DNA of 64,000 nucleotides from an uncultured bacterium. GTDB lineage: Bacteria; Cyanobacteriota; Vampirovibrionia; Gastranaerophilales; Gastranaerophilaceae. Shown in pieces: positions 40,169-50,390 of this stretch (positions are counted from its first letter, which is position 1; each line of letters begins with the position of its first letter). The DNA lies in NCBI GenBank assembly GCA_946622415.1, contig CAMOPX010000008.1, forward strand, positions 1 through 64,000, given 5' to 3'. A program made the translations under genes and the position numbers. The notes under the pieces are model-generated. The model was given only the letters and a program-made list of their open reading frames with translations, was not told the DNA's origin and made no database searches.

Positions 40169-41767
40169 ATGAGAAAATATTGTTTAGATTTGGGGTTTGC
40201 AATTTTACTGTTTCTTTTTTCGATTTTTGCCCTCACAAATATAGGTTTTCTTTTGCATTTAAGTGTGAATTGTTCTTATATTTTAATTTCTTTTTTGATA
40301 TTAGAAATTTATATTTTTAAAAGCGGAAACTTTCTTCAAAAAAATATACTGCTTTTTTTGATTTTTGTTTTGTCTTTGGTTTTTTCAATGTGTTTTATTG
40401 ATGTGTCGTTTGATGGCAGATGCTACCATTTTACAATAGAAAACTTATACAGACTCGGCTATAATCCGATTTATAACAGCATAAAAGAATTTTCATCAAA
40501 TCATAATATCTTTTATAATCTTGTTTTTGCCGGAAGTTATCCGAATGCGCTGGAGACAATCAGAAGTAACTTTTATTATCTTTTTCATAATATGGAAAGC
40601 AGTAAAGTTGCTAATTTTTTGTTTGCGGCATGTGCTTTTTTATATAGCTTATATTTTTTAAAGAGAAAATTAAATATTTTAAAAACAATTGTTTTGGGTG
40701 TTTGTATTTTTTCTCTTACTGTTTTAATTACTCAAATAAATACTAAAATGGCGGATTTTAGTCTTTATTGTGTTTTTATTATGCAGATATTTTCTCTATT
40801 TTTGATTCATAAAAAAGAAGAAACCAAAAAAAATGCAATAGTTTTTATTCTGTCTTCAATTTTATCTATAGGGTTAAAATATACGGGGCTATACACAAGC
40901 GTTATAATTTTTATTGTTTATTTTTTATTTAAAAGAGAGAAAAATATATTAAAAATGGCGGGAATAGTATTTTTGTCTTCCTTGATACTCTGTTTCCAGC
41001 CTTATGTAACAAATACAATTAAATTCAAAAACCCTTTTTATCCTTCAATCGGTTATAATAAATTGGATTTTATGACGGGGCAAAACCCGAGGGAATTTAA
41101 TAATAAACCGTATTTGTATAAATTTGTCCGTTCAATGTTTTCATCAACCTCGGATGCCAGAATGAACAACCCCGAAACCCCCCCGATATTTTGGAAAGTA
41201 CCTTTTACAATGCATTTTGATATGCCTTTTATTCAGGAAGAACTAAGAATCTCAGGTTTCGGTCATTTATTTTCCGGTATATTTGTTGTGAGTGTTTTGT
41301 TATCCGTTTATTTGATGATTAAAAAAAGAAAAACGAGATTAACGTTTGCATTGATATATTTAACGGTTTTATTAAATCCTCTTTGCTGGTGGGCAAGATT
41401 TGTACCCCAGTTACATTTATTGCCTTGTGTTTGCTGCTATTATTTTAGGAAAAATAATTTTATATTTTTCTTTCTTATAGGATTAATAATGGCGAACGGA
41501 TTTTTAACACTCAGAGAAAATTATTTTGGAAATGCCTACAAAACATATGTTATGAGCGAATATTATAATCACTTATATCGAATTTCTCAAAAACAACCGA
41601 TTTTAATATACAAAAACAGAGTGAATGAAGATGAAGATGATGAAACAATACTTGAAAGATTGAATGAATATGGGGTGAAGTATTCGCTCTCTAACGAAAA
41701 AGATGAAAGTTTTGATTTAATAAAAACAAAAGCTACAATATCAAAGAATTATTATATAAAGTATTAG
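40169..41767 (+). CDS. Polytopic membrane protein, possibly glycosyltransferase-like
   Basis: 532 aa with many TM segments; SFDGRCYHF early loop. Confidence 0.55.
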   Translation: MRKYCLDLGFAILLFLFSIFALTNIGFLLHLSVNCSYILISFLILEIYIFKSGNFLQKNILLFLIFVLSLVFSMCFIDVSFDGRCYHFTIENLYRLGYNPIYNSIKEFSSNHNIFYNLVFAGSYPNALETIRSNFYYLFHNMESSKVANFLFAACAFLYSLYFLKRKLNILKTIVLGVCIFSLTVLITQINTKMADFSLYCVFIMQIFSLFLIHKKEETKKNAIVFILSSILSIGLKYTGLYTSVIIFIVYFLFKREKNILKMAGIVFLSSLILCFQPYVTNTIKFKNPFYPSIGYNKLDFMTGQNPREFNNKPYLYKFVRSMFSSTSDARMNNPETPPIFWKVPFTMHFDMPFIQEELRISGFGHLFSGIFVVSVLLSVYLMIKKRKTRLTFALIYLTVLLNPLCWWARFVPQLHLLPCVCCYYFRKNNFIFFFLIGLIMANGFLTLRENYFGNAYKTYVMSEYYNHLYRISQKQPILIYKNRVNEDEDDETILERLNEYGVKYSLSNEKDESFDLIKTKATISKNYYIKY

Positions 41768-41842
41768 ATATTCAAATCACAGATTGACTAAGAAATATGT
41801 GTTTATTAAAATTGAAAAAGAAAAAGTTATAAGGAAAAATAA

Positions 41843-42835
41843 ATGAAAAAGTGTGTTGCCGTTGTCGGCTGCGGTTTATGGGGAAGAAATATAGTTCGTA
41901 ATTTTTATAATCTGAATGCGCTTCACAGTGTTTGCGATTTGGATGAAGAAAATCTTAAAATGGTAAAAGAACTGTACGATGACGTTAATACGGTTAAAAA
42001 TTTTGAAGATGTTTTAAATAACCCTGAAATAGAAGCTGTGTGTATTGTTACTCCTTCTCATACCCATTTTAAACTTGTGAAAATGGCTCTTGAAAAAGGA
42101 AAGCATGTTTATGTTGAAAAACCCATTTCAACTTCTGCCGAGGAGACACTCATCTTAAAAGATATCGCGGAAAAGAAAAACGTAAAACTTCTTGTGGGAC
42201 ATTTGCTTTTATATCATCCTGCGGTTAACAGATTAAAAATGCTTATAGCGGAAGGTGTTTTGGGCAAAATTAAATATGTACAATCCGACAGATTAAACAT
42301 AAACTATTTTAAAAACGACAGAAGTGTAATGTGGGATTTAGCTCCGCATGATGTATCAATGATTGCACATGTTACAGGTAAAGCACCAATAAAAGTTCTT
42401 AATGCAACGGGAGCATGTTGTGAATTTGAAAATATTTGTGATATTACACATCTGACCATTCAATTTGAAGACGGAATAATCGGGCATGTGTCGGATTCTT
42501 GGATTCATCCTCAAAAAAGAGTTACTTTACTTGTCAGAGGTGAAAAGGCAACGGCAATATTGGATGATACAATTCAGGAAGGAAAATTAAAGGTTTTTGA
42601 TAACAATAAAAATTCTCAAAAAGATATAGAGGTGTTTGATTATTTAGAGATTGAGCCTTTAAAGTTGGAATGTCAACATTTTCTAAATTGTATTCAAAAC
42701 GATAAAACTCCGCGCTCAGATGGTGAAAACGGGTATATGATAGTAAAAATACTTGAAGAAGCCGAAAAAATCATGCTCGGAAGCAGAAAAGAATTATTGG
42801 ATAACCACGAATTTAAACTTTCACGTTCTAAATAA
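41843..42835 (+). CDS. Gfo/Idh/MocA family oxidoreductase
   Basis: VAVVGCGLWGRNIVRNF, AVCIVTPSHTHFKL, GKHVYVEKPIS. Confidence 0.93.
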   Translation: MKKCVAVVGCGLWGRNIVRNFYNLNALHSVCDLDEENLKMVKELYDDVNTVKNFEDVLNNPEIEAVCIVTPSHTHFKLVKMALEKGKHVYVEKPISTSAEETLILKDIAEKKNVKLLVGHLLLYHPAVNRLKMLIAEGVLGKIKYVQSDRLNINYFKNDRSVMWDLAPHDVSMIAHVTGKAPIKVLNATGACCEFENICDITHLTIQFEDGIIGHVSDSWIHPQKRVTLLVRGEKATAILDDTIQEGKLKVFDNNKNSQKDIEVFDYLEIEPLKLECQHFLNCIQNDKTPRSDGENGYMIVKILEEAEKIMLGSRKELLDNHEFKLSRSK

Positions 42836-42846
42836 ATTTTAGGTAA

Positions 42847-44577
42847 TTAATTGTTTTTTGAATCTGATGTTGAATCGATAAGCAAAGGATCTAATATGTC
42901 TGATGCAAAGTCTGAATTGTTGTCAGGCAGAATATAAGGAAATGCTATAGCGGTTTTGGAATCTCTATAGCTGCAGCCTAATATTTCCATTAAAATCTTG
43001 ATATCATCAAGATCTAAGTTGCTTTTTTTTGCTATTTCTTTTATTTCTTCAATTGTTTTATCTTTTTTGTTATAACAAAAGAATCCGTACAAATCTATCA
43101 TATCTGGAATTTCAACAAACGCAACACTTTTATCTTTTATGGATTGCCCCGCTGCAACTGTTGCATAGTATAAATTTTCATTTAATACAAGAATCGGATT
43201 TGTGGAGTCATATTCTCCGCTGTACAATTCCCATTCTAAATCATTAATACTCCCTTCCTGACTTTTGCCGCTTATTGTACTGTCATCGAATATGACTGTA
43301 TTTTTACCTTTAGTATCTTTATAAGAAACTCTGTGTTTAACTCTCTCGTAATCTGTTCCTGAATTTTTCATAAACATATAAGAAATGAGATTATAGCTTT
43401 TTTCGGTATTTGGGCAATAATAAAGGTTTTTTCTTCCCGTGTTTTGTTCTATTTCGTCCATTTTTGATTTCATTTTATCCATAATTTCGGATAGAGAATG
43501 AGCGGAAAAAGCGAATGCGAAGCCGTCTAAATATTTCATTAAAGAGGTTTCCATCTCCTTTGTTTTTTCATAATATTCGCCATAGCCTTTAAGTTTATGC
43601 CATGGGGTATGGTATTTAGCTTTTTCTCTGATTCTTTCTTTTACATAATCGCTATCAAGGGTATTTTCAAGCAGATTATTTAAAATATCGTTGCTTGTGA
43701 TATTAGCGGGCATCGGTTTTTTAATGACTTGGGCTCTAAAATTTTTATAGAGTTGAGGATTTTTACTGTTGGCAAAATCTGTTATTCTTTTTTCCAAACT
43801 CTCGTGCATAATATCTTCAATATCACGTCCTTCTTGAATTTGTTCGATAACATCAATTGCTAAAGCTTCTAAGTGTCCTGTTCCTGCTAAAAAATTTGCA
43901 CCTCTGTAAGTACCGTCTTTTGTTAAAACGTCAAAGCCATCTAGTATATGTATTTTGCTATCATAATACGGAACTACTTCTCCTGTTTCATATTGTTTTA
44001 TTGAATGGTCATCAACAAAAACAACAGGGATTCCTTTATTTTTTAAATTGAATTTGATTGCCAAATAACCAAAAACAGAGGACAAATTCGTTTCATCAAA
44101 AATCTTTGATGATAAAGAATGAGGTATATATTCGCATCTTTTTTTTAATTCATTTTCCAAAAATAATATGGATTTAAATGTAGAAAACTGGCTCAATCTG
44201 AAAACAACTTCTTTTATTAATTTTTCATCTGCGCCGGTTTTTAATTTGATATTAGACAATAACTTTTCAACATCTTCAAGACTCGGGTTTTGGATTTGAG
44301 AATTAATTTTATTTGCAAATTGTTCTGAAAATTCTTCAACATCATCATAAGTGCAACAGGGAGTGTAGATTGGTTTGGTTGATGAAATGCTTTTATGTTC
44401 AATATTACCGAATGAAAGCGGTTTTATATTAAAAAGCGCATTATAATATTCACAGTTCAAACGAGGTGATGTCACATAAGATTGAAAGCTTTCGGAAGTT
44501 TTCTTTGTGTGCTGATGTTTGACTGTTGAATGATTGCGGTTATTTATTTTAGCGTAAATAATAGGGGATATTTTCAT
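42847..44577 (-). CDS. Hypothetical protein with phosphoribosyltransferase-like motif
   Basis: Likely start MKISPIIYAKINN inside the 592-aa ORF; TVIFDDSTISGKSQE motif; LSFGN motif near the N-terminus. Confidence 0.5.
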   Translation of the reverse strand: MKISPIIYAKINNRNHSTVKHQHTKKTSESFQSYVTSPRLNCEYYNALFNIKPLSFGNIEHKSISSTKPIYTPCCTYDDVEEFSEQFANKINSQIQNPSLEDVEKLLSNIKLKTGADEKLIKEVVFRLSQFSTFKSILFLENELKKRCEYIPHSLSSKIFDETNLSSVFGYLAIKFNLKNKGIPVVFVDDHSIKQYETGEVVPYYDSKIHILDGFDVLTKDGTYRGANFLAGTGHLEALAIDVIEQIQEGRDIEDIMHESLEKRITDFANSKNPQLYKNFRAQVIKKPMPANITSNDILNNLLENTLDSDYVKERIREKAKYHTPWHKLKGYGEYYEKTKEMETSLMKYLDGFAFAFSAHSLSEIMDKMKSKMDEIEQNTGRKNLYYCPNTEKSYNLISYMFMKNSGTDYERVKHRVSYKDTKGKNTVIFDDSTISGKSQEGSINDLEWELYSGEYDSTNPILVLNENLYYATVAAGQSIKDKSVAFVEIPDMIDLYGFFCYNKKDKTIEEIKEIAKKSNLDLDDIKILMEILGCSYRDSKTAIAFPYILPDNNSDFASDILDPLLIDSTSDSKNN

Positions 44578-44743
44578 TATGTATTGATAAAACGTATGAA
44601 GGAAAAAAGTTGTCAAAAAGTGCAAAGGAAAAATTTTTGAACTCTTTTCCTCTATATGTATGATTTAATTCAAATTGTATTAAAGCATAATTTTATAGAA
44701 ACGATATCCTTAATAATATATTATTGTCAAGCAAGGATATCAA

Positions 44744-46411
44744 ATGTTAGAGAGTAAAACAGTTCCCCAAAAAAGAAAAGACGATACCAATATGACAAAC
44801 GCACAAGAAACAATGCAAAAAGCGACTTTCGCTCATCAAAGATATTTGCTGAAAGCAAATAATGACGATTTAGCATCGGCAATAAACGGCTATATTGAAA
44901 CAATAAGCCAGAATCCGTCAGAAACGAGTGCATACTACAGGCTTGCGACCTTATTACATAAAAACGGACAAATTGGAATCGACAGTGCGATTGACCAATG
45001 CAGAAAAGCTGTCAAATTAAGCCCTAAAGATGCTAACGCTCATATTTATTTGGGGTATTTTCTATCGTTAAATTCAAATTTTGATGAAGCTAAATCCGAG
45101 TTTGAAACAGCAATAAAACTCAAACCGGCTTCAGCAAGAACCCGCCTTGTGCTAGCTTTAACAATGCTTGAAAAAATTAAAAAACAAGCTAGCGGAAAAA
45201 CAATAAAAGATTACACAAATGCACTCTACTATGGTTTGAGTGGTGCTATAATGAGCTTTTTTGATAAAACCAGTATCAAAATGGTTTGTCAAAATTTAGC
45301 GGATGATTTCAATTTTGCAAAATATAAAACCGTGGGTGCGATTTTAGAAAAGGTAAATTCAGAAAAACAAGCATACAATTTATATTTGAGTGCAGTTGAT
45401 AATTCAAGAAAATCTATTGCTTTGTATGAAAGAATGGCAAGAATTGCAATAAAGAAAAATCGTCCCGATATTGCTTTTGATTGCTTAAATAACGTTGTAA
45501 TTTTGTCAAACAACGATCCCATGAAGGTTGCAAATGCAATTGAATTTGTGGAAGAATACCAAAACGATAAAGTTGATACATTAATTGATTATTATACGAT
45601 TCTTGTTAATAAATATCCGGAATTTTCAAAATGCTATTATGAATTGGGTCATTTATATATAAAGAAAGATGAAAAAATAAATGCATTATCTGCATTTAAG
45701 CTTGCTTTAAAATATGATGAAAATAACCCGTATTATCAAAATTCTTTAGCCTATGCGTATGTTCAATTAGAACAATATGATAATGCAATTGAATTATATA
45801 AAAAAGCATTGGAAGCTAACCCTAATGACGAATGGTCTGCAGTTGTTGCGCAGGCTTTGGCGGCAATTTATCATCAGGTAAAGGGAAATTCCGAAGCTGC
45901 AATATCAATGCTTGAAAATAGCTTGCTTTTAACAAAAAATAAATCTCAAATCCATGAAGCAATAGCAGACATATATTACGATATTGAAAATATAGATAGT
46001 GCTATCGAATACTACCAAATGGCACTCGATGAAGATAATGACAATCCGAAAATATATTCCCGTCTTGCAATGGCATTTTGGGAAAAGGATTGTATTGAAA
46101 AAGCAATAATATATTATTCAAAAGCAATAGAATTAGATTCAAGCTATGATATTGCATATAACAATTTAGGCGTTGTATTCCTTGATGGTCTGGGGGATGC
46201 ATCGAGAGCAATCGAATATTTCAGAACGGCAACTGAAATAAATCCAAATTATGTTTTGGCTCATTTCAATATGGCAAGAAGCCATGAAGCAATGGGAGAA
46301 AAGATTGCTGCTGCAAAACAGTACCAAAAAGCATTGAACATTAACAGGCAAACAAATGAATTAGATTTCAAATTGATTGAAGATAGACTCTACAAACTCT
46401 TTGAAACATAA
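44744..46411 (+). CDS. TPR-repeat protein
   Basis: Many TPRs, e.g. NALSAFKLALKYDENNPYYQNSLAYAYVQLEQYDNAIELYKKALEANPND. Confidence 0.93.
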   Translation: MLESKTVPQKRKDDTNMTNAQETMQKATFAHQRYLLKANNDDLASAINGYIETISQNPSETSAYYRLATLLHKNGQIGIDSAIDQCRKAVKLSPKDANAHIYLGYFLSLNSNFDEAKSEFETAIKLKPASARTRLVLALTMLEKIKKQASGKTIKDYTNALYYGLSGAIMSFFDKTSIKMVCQNLADDFNFAKYKTVGAILEKVNSEKQAYNLYLSAVDNSRKSIALYERMARIAIKKNRPDIAFDCLNNVVILSNNDPMKVANAIEFVEEYQNDKVDTLIDYYTILVNKYPEFSKCYYELGHLYIKKDEKINALSAFKLALKYDENNPYYQNSLAYAYVQLEQYDNAIELYKKALEANPNDEWSAVVAQALAAIYHQVKGNSEAAISMLENSLLLTKNKSQIHEAIADIYYDIENIDSAIEYYQMALDEDNDNPKIYSRLAMAFWEKDCIEKAIIYYSKAIELDSSYDIAYNNLGVVFLDGLGDASRAIEYFRTATEINPNYVLAHFNMARSHEAMGEKIAAAKQYQKALNINRQTNELDFKLIEDRLYKLFET

Positions 46412-46414
46412 CAA

Positions 46415-46921
46415 CCCGAATGCAGTGAGGCGTAGTCCGACGGACTAGCCGAACAAAATGAGGGCAGAAGTGTGCGAAGTGCGCAACGGGAAAGCGGTGA
46501 GCTTTGCCGCTAGCACGAAGCCGTACCAATGCGACGTGAGCCGCAGGCTCTCAGGAGCAAACCCGAATCTGCACTTGTTTAGTGCGCAAGCACTTAACAA
46601 GTGCAGATTCGGGCAGAAGAATGTGAAGCACGCACTCGGTTGCGATGAGCAAGCGAGAAGTGCGTAACTGGACTCAGGCGACGTGGAAATTTCTAATTTC
46701 CACAGGAGCAAACCCGAGTCAAACGAGTTTAGTGCGTAAGCACTTAACGAGTGCAGACGAAGGCATCGGGTGTGAGAAGCCCGAACGGATTTGCGATGAG
46801 CAAAGCCGACAGGGCGGAACCGTACCAATGCGACGTGGAAATTTCTAATTTCCACAGGAGCAAACCCGAGTCAAACGAGTTTAGTGCGTAAGCACTTAAC
46901 GAGTGCAGACGAAGGCAAACA
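46415..46921 (+). repeat. Modular hairpin-rich repeat array between two TPR genes
   Basis: Identical 88-bp direct repeats 46678..46765 and 46830..46917, a diverged third unit from 46521, and at least five inverted repeats; composition is visibly less AT-rich than flanks. Confidence 0.9.
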
Positions 46922-46945
46922 ACCAAAAACCAAAAACATCACCAT

Positions 46946-48010
46946 ATGAGCAGATTAAAAAGAATATTTGAATCAACATTAGCCAGAGCAATAAGTGCCA
47001 CTCTTATTGTTTCTTTTGCATTAAGCATTTTTTTGTTTTTTGATTTTTATGAAAGAAAAGTAAATGAAGTTATAGGATATTATCTTGTATATAAAGGTGA
47101 TAAAGCGTTTAAGAAGCACGATTTACAGGAAGCAATTTATTATTACGAAAAAGGTATTGTTTATCACCCCCGCCACTATAGAGCAATGTATAATCTTGCC
47201 AATATTTATGTGGTTTATGAGGATTATTATTCCGCATTAAAAAACTACGAAAAGGCATTAAAAGTAAAGCCTGATTATGAAATCGCAAGAATAGATTATG
47301 CAATAATACTATCGGAAACCTATAAAACAGATGAAGCAATTGAAGAATATAAAAAGGTAATAGAAAACATTCCGAAATTTTATAAAATTCCCTTTATTGT
47401 GGATAAAGAAAAATCTTATTACCATAATAAAGGTGTTGCATATTATAATATGGGTGTTGCCTACAGAACAAAATCGCTTCTTGCGGGGTTAGATGATACA
47501 ATCAGCAGAAATTATATGAAAGAAGCATCATCTTCTTATGAAAAAGCGGTTGATATTTTGAATAACTATAATGCCAATTACAATATGGCTTTGATAAATC
47601 AACTCTTAAAAAACAAAAATCAAGCCGGATACTATTATTGTAAAGCTATGGAAGTAGGCCCTTTAGAATATGAAGCTCATTTTAATTATGCAATATTATT
47701 AAACGATTTAAAACAGTATGACGGTGCTGCGGAAGAATTTAAAAAAGCGGGCATGCTGCTTGATACTGCCGGTGATTCAAATAAAAGCCGTTATATCTAT
47801 GGGATTTTAAGTGAAGTCAATGAAAGAATAGCAATAAACAGTGACAAAGAATACTACAAAAAATTGGCGGCGCAAGAAGAAAAAAATTTGAATTTAAGAT
47901 ATAAAGCGGGAAAAGTTGTTTTTGATGCCGAGGATAAAAAAACAGACAGCTTTTTGGAAGACTTTAAAACTTGTGCAAAAAAAGAGCTGTTCGCGGGGGG
48001 TAAAAAATAG
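46946..48010 (+). CDS. TPR protein with N-terminal membrane anchor
   Basis: N-terminal TM, ALKNYEKALKVKPDYEIARIDYAIIL and further TPRs. Confidence 0.88.
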   Translation: MSRLKRIFESTLARAISATLIVSFALSIFLFFDFYERKVNEVIGYYLVYKGDKAFKKHDLQEAIYYYEKGIVYHPRHYRAMYNLANIYVVYEDYYSALKNYEKALKVKPDYEIARIDYAIILSETYKTDEAIEEYKKVIENIPKFYKIPFIVDKEKSYYHNKGVAYYNMGVAYRTKSLLAGLDDTISRNYMKEASSSYEKAVDILNNYNANYNMALINQLLKNKNQAGYYYCKAMEVGPLEYEAHFNYAILLNDLKQYDGAAEEFKKAGMLLDTAGDSNKSRYIYGILSEVNERIAINSDKEYYKKLAAQEEKNLNLRYKAGKVVFDAEDKKTDSFLEDFKTCAKKELFAGGKK

Positions 48011-49398
48011 TGCAGGTTCAAACATTATACAATTTTATATATGAATTCATTAAAAATTTTGAACAAACAGTAACAAGAGAACAGCTTATTGAAAGCTTTC
48101 AAAAGGCAATGAATAATTTTTTTGCAACGGAAGAAATAAAAATATATTTAATGGATGAATATTCTTATCTTTTAAAAGACTTTATTAAACCATGGGAAAA
48201 CTTTTCTCTGAATAATAAAAATTCAGAAGTACAAAAGTATTTTGATAATTTTTTAACCCAAAAGAGTCAATATGAGTCGGATAAAAACATCCTTTATTTT
48301 CCTGTTGTACAAGCACACAAGACACTCGGGATTGTTAAATTAACAGCAAAAGATGAAATAGATAAAAACAGTGATTTTTTTGATGTTTTACCTCTTATAA
48401 CAGCTCAAATATCTTTGTTTTGTAAAACATTAAAAGATAGAGAACAAATAAAATTAAGTTCAAAATTTCATCAAATAATCAAAAACATAGCTCAAATTAC
48501 TCAAACCCAATATGAATTGGATTATATTCTTCCTATAATGGGAGAAATGATTGACGGATTTATTTCCGATCATCTGATCTATATATTTTTAAAAAATAAG
48601 AATAAAAAAGAATACAAATTAATTTGGCCGAATAATTGTTCCGATAACAGAATCTATGAATATCTTGAAAACATAAATTCAAAGTCAAAAACAATTATCG
48701 AGCAATCGGGAAAAATGGGCATTTTCCCGCTTATCATAGATAATCGTGCCTATGGTGCCATTGTTGCATACAATCACTTTGATAAAATTACAACAAAAGA
48801 AATAGGCTATCTTGAAGAAATAACATCTCAAGCGCAATTGACTATTACACGCGCAAAATCATATTTAGAAGTACTAGAGCATGCAACGCTTGATGCTCTT
48901 ACCGGATACAACAACAGACACCAATTTGAAAAAAGATTAAAAGAAACAACCGCAATAGCAAAACGTCAAAATCAGGAATTATGCTGTATTATGTCGGATA
49001 TAGATTTCTTTAAAAAGGTAAATGATACCTATGGACATTCCGTGGGCGATTGTGTATTAAAGACAGTCGCAAAAACAATAAAAAAAGAACTGAGAGAAGA
49101 GGATATAGCATCCCGCTATGGCGGAGAAGAATTTATATTTCTTTTGCCTCATACAAATATTGAAGAAGCGCAAATTGTCGCAGAACGTCTGAGAAAGGCG
49201 ATTGAAAAGAAAAAAATAAATATTGAAGATTATAATATTGAAAACACAAAAGAAATATCTGTCACAATATCAATAGGTGTTTCAAAATTTAACAAAGCTG
49301 ATAAAATTCCGGAAATTCTATATAAAAAAGCGGATGAAGCTCTTTATCAGGCAAAAGAAGGCGGCAGAAACAGAGTCGTTGTGTATAAAGAGGATTAA
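48010..49398 (+). CDS. GGDEF-domain protein (diguanylate cyclase) with GAF-like N-terminus
   Basis: DALTGYNNRHQFEKRL, DIDFFKKVNDTYGHSVGD, SRYGGEEFIFLLP; GTG start overlapping the upstream stop. Confidence 0.9.
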   Translation: MQVQTLYNFIYEFIKNFEQTVTREQLIESFQKAMNNFFATEEIKIYLMDEYSYLLKDFIKPWENFSLNNKNSEVQKYFDNFLTQKSQYESDKNILYFPVVQAHKTLGIVKLTAKDEIDKNSDFFDVLPLITAQISLFCKTLKDREQIKLSSKFHQIIKNIAQITQTQYELDYILPIMGEMIDGFISDHLIYIFLKNKNKKEYKLIWPNNCSDNRIYEYLENINSKSKTIIEQSGKMGIFPLIIDNRAYGAIVAYNHFDKITTKEIGYLEEITSQAQLTITRAKSYLEVLEHATLDALTGYNNRHQFEKRLKETTAIAKRQNQELCCIMSDIDFFKKVNDTYGHSVGDCVLKTVAKTIKKELREEDIASRYGGEEFIFLLPHTNIEEAQIVAERLRKAIEKKKINIEDYNIENTKEISVTISIGVSKFNKADKIPEILYKKADEALYQAKEGGRNRVVVYKED

Positions 49399-49414
49399 TT
49401 GTTATCCTGAAAAT

Positions 49415-50308
49415 CTAAATCATCATTTTTAAAAGCAAGATAACCGAAGCAATTACGAACAATATAAATAAAAGTGCTTTTATGGTGCCGTAGTCTTTAT
49501 CTTGATTTTTTTTAGAGCTTTTTCTTTCTTTTTTTGGTGTTGGTTTTTTATTTTTGTTTTGCTGTTTTTTGTTTTTTTCCTTTGAGGGCTTTGGTTTTTC
49601 TTCTTTATTAATGTTTTCTTTTATATTTTTTCTTGCTTCTTTGATTTTTTCTTTTATTTTCAGTTCTTTTGGGGTGAGTTCTTTTTTCTTTCTTTTTGTT
49701 TTTTTGTATTGAGAGGGGTCAGAGATTCGGTTTCTATCTTTAATGTTGTTTTCATCCGTAGTTTTATCAACCGAGGATAAAAATTCTCCCTGTTTTTCAT
49801 TTAAAAGATTTTCAATTAATGTTTCTTTTGATTCGTTTTCCAATTTTTCTAAATATTTATTTGTAAGGGTTTCTTTTTCTTCTGATTTTTGAGTAATTAA
49901 AAGAGTTTCATCAAAGATGAGCTTATCTATATTTTCGTCTTTATTTTTTGCATAAGCATAATTGATTCCCGCTTCAAATGCATGCCTTATGACTTCCAGT
50001 GTTTTTATTGCCGTTGCATCTTCTCCGTGGGCGCAGGCGTTTCCTTCTTTTTTTATAAAAAACAAATCGTCAATAAATTCTTTTTCTCTTTGTGTTTTGA
50101 TTTTGTCCTTCAGATTGTTTAATACGGTATCAAATGTCAGTTCTTTGTTATCGGAATTTAGAATTTTTTTTGCCATTTTTTCGGCATAAATCCTGAATTG
50201 AACTACAGCCTGATTAAAATATTCATCTCTGAATAATTTTTCTCCGTCCTCAACTATTAAAAATAATTCGTTATCAACTTTTTTCAAAAAATCAAAATTG
50301 CTTGCCAT
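49415..50308 (-). CDS. DUF4145-like protein with Lys-rich linker and C-terminal tail anchor
   Basis: ARQFRIYAEKMAKKIL-type helix (QFRIYAEKMAKKIL), NACAHGED, C-terminal IKALLFILFVIASVILLLKMMI. Confidence 0.65.
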   Translation of the reverse strand: MASNFDFLKKVDNELFLIVEDGEKLFRDEYFNQAVVQFRIYAEKMAKKILNSDNKELTFDTVLNNLKDKIKTQREKEFIDDLFFIKKEGNACAHGEDATAIKTLEVIRHAFEAGINYAYAKNKDENIDKLIFDETLLITQKSEEKETLTNKYLEKLENESKETLIENLLNEKQGEFLSSVDKTTDENNIKDRNRISDPSQYKKTKRKKKELTPKELKIKEKIKEARKNIKENINKEEKPKPSKEKNKKQQNKNKKPTPKKERKSSKKNQDKDYGTIKALLFILFVIASVILLLKMMI

Positions 50309-50390
50309 TTAATAATATTAACATAAAATATGCCCACAAGAAAAATCGGTACTATTATTTTAGATGTTTTTGTTATAAAATTTATTTGCT

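Noticed and set aside
46415-46921. CRISPR array
   Set aside because: Repeats are long, internally palindromic, unevenly spaced and themselves variable; no regular spacers and no cas genes in the window.
46445-46926. ORFs on both strands through the hairpin array (e.g. 136 aa on minus, 69 aa and 67 aa on plus)
   Set aside because: They consist of translated palindromic repeats (LHSLSAYALNSFDSG, SALSALLIA-type), overlap each other on both strands and lack SD sequences; the repeat structure explains them better.
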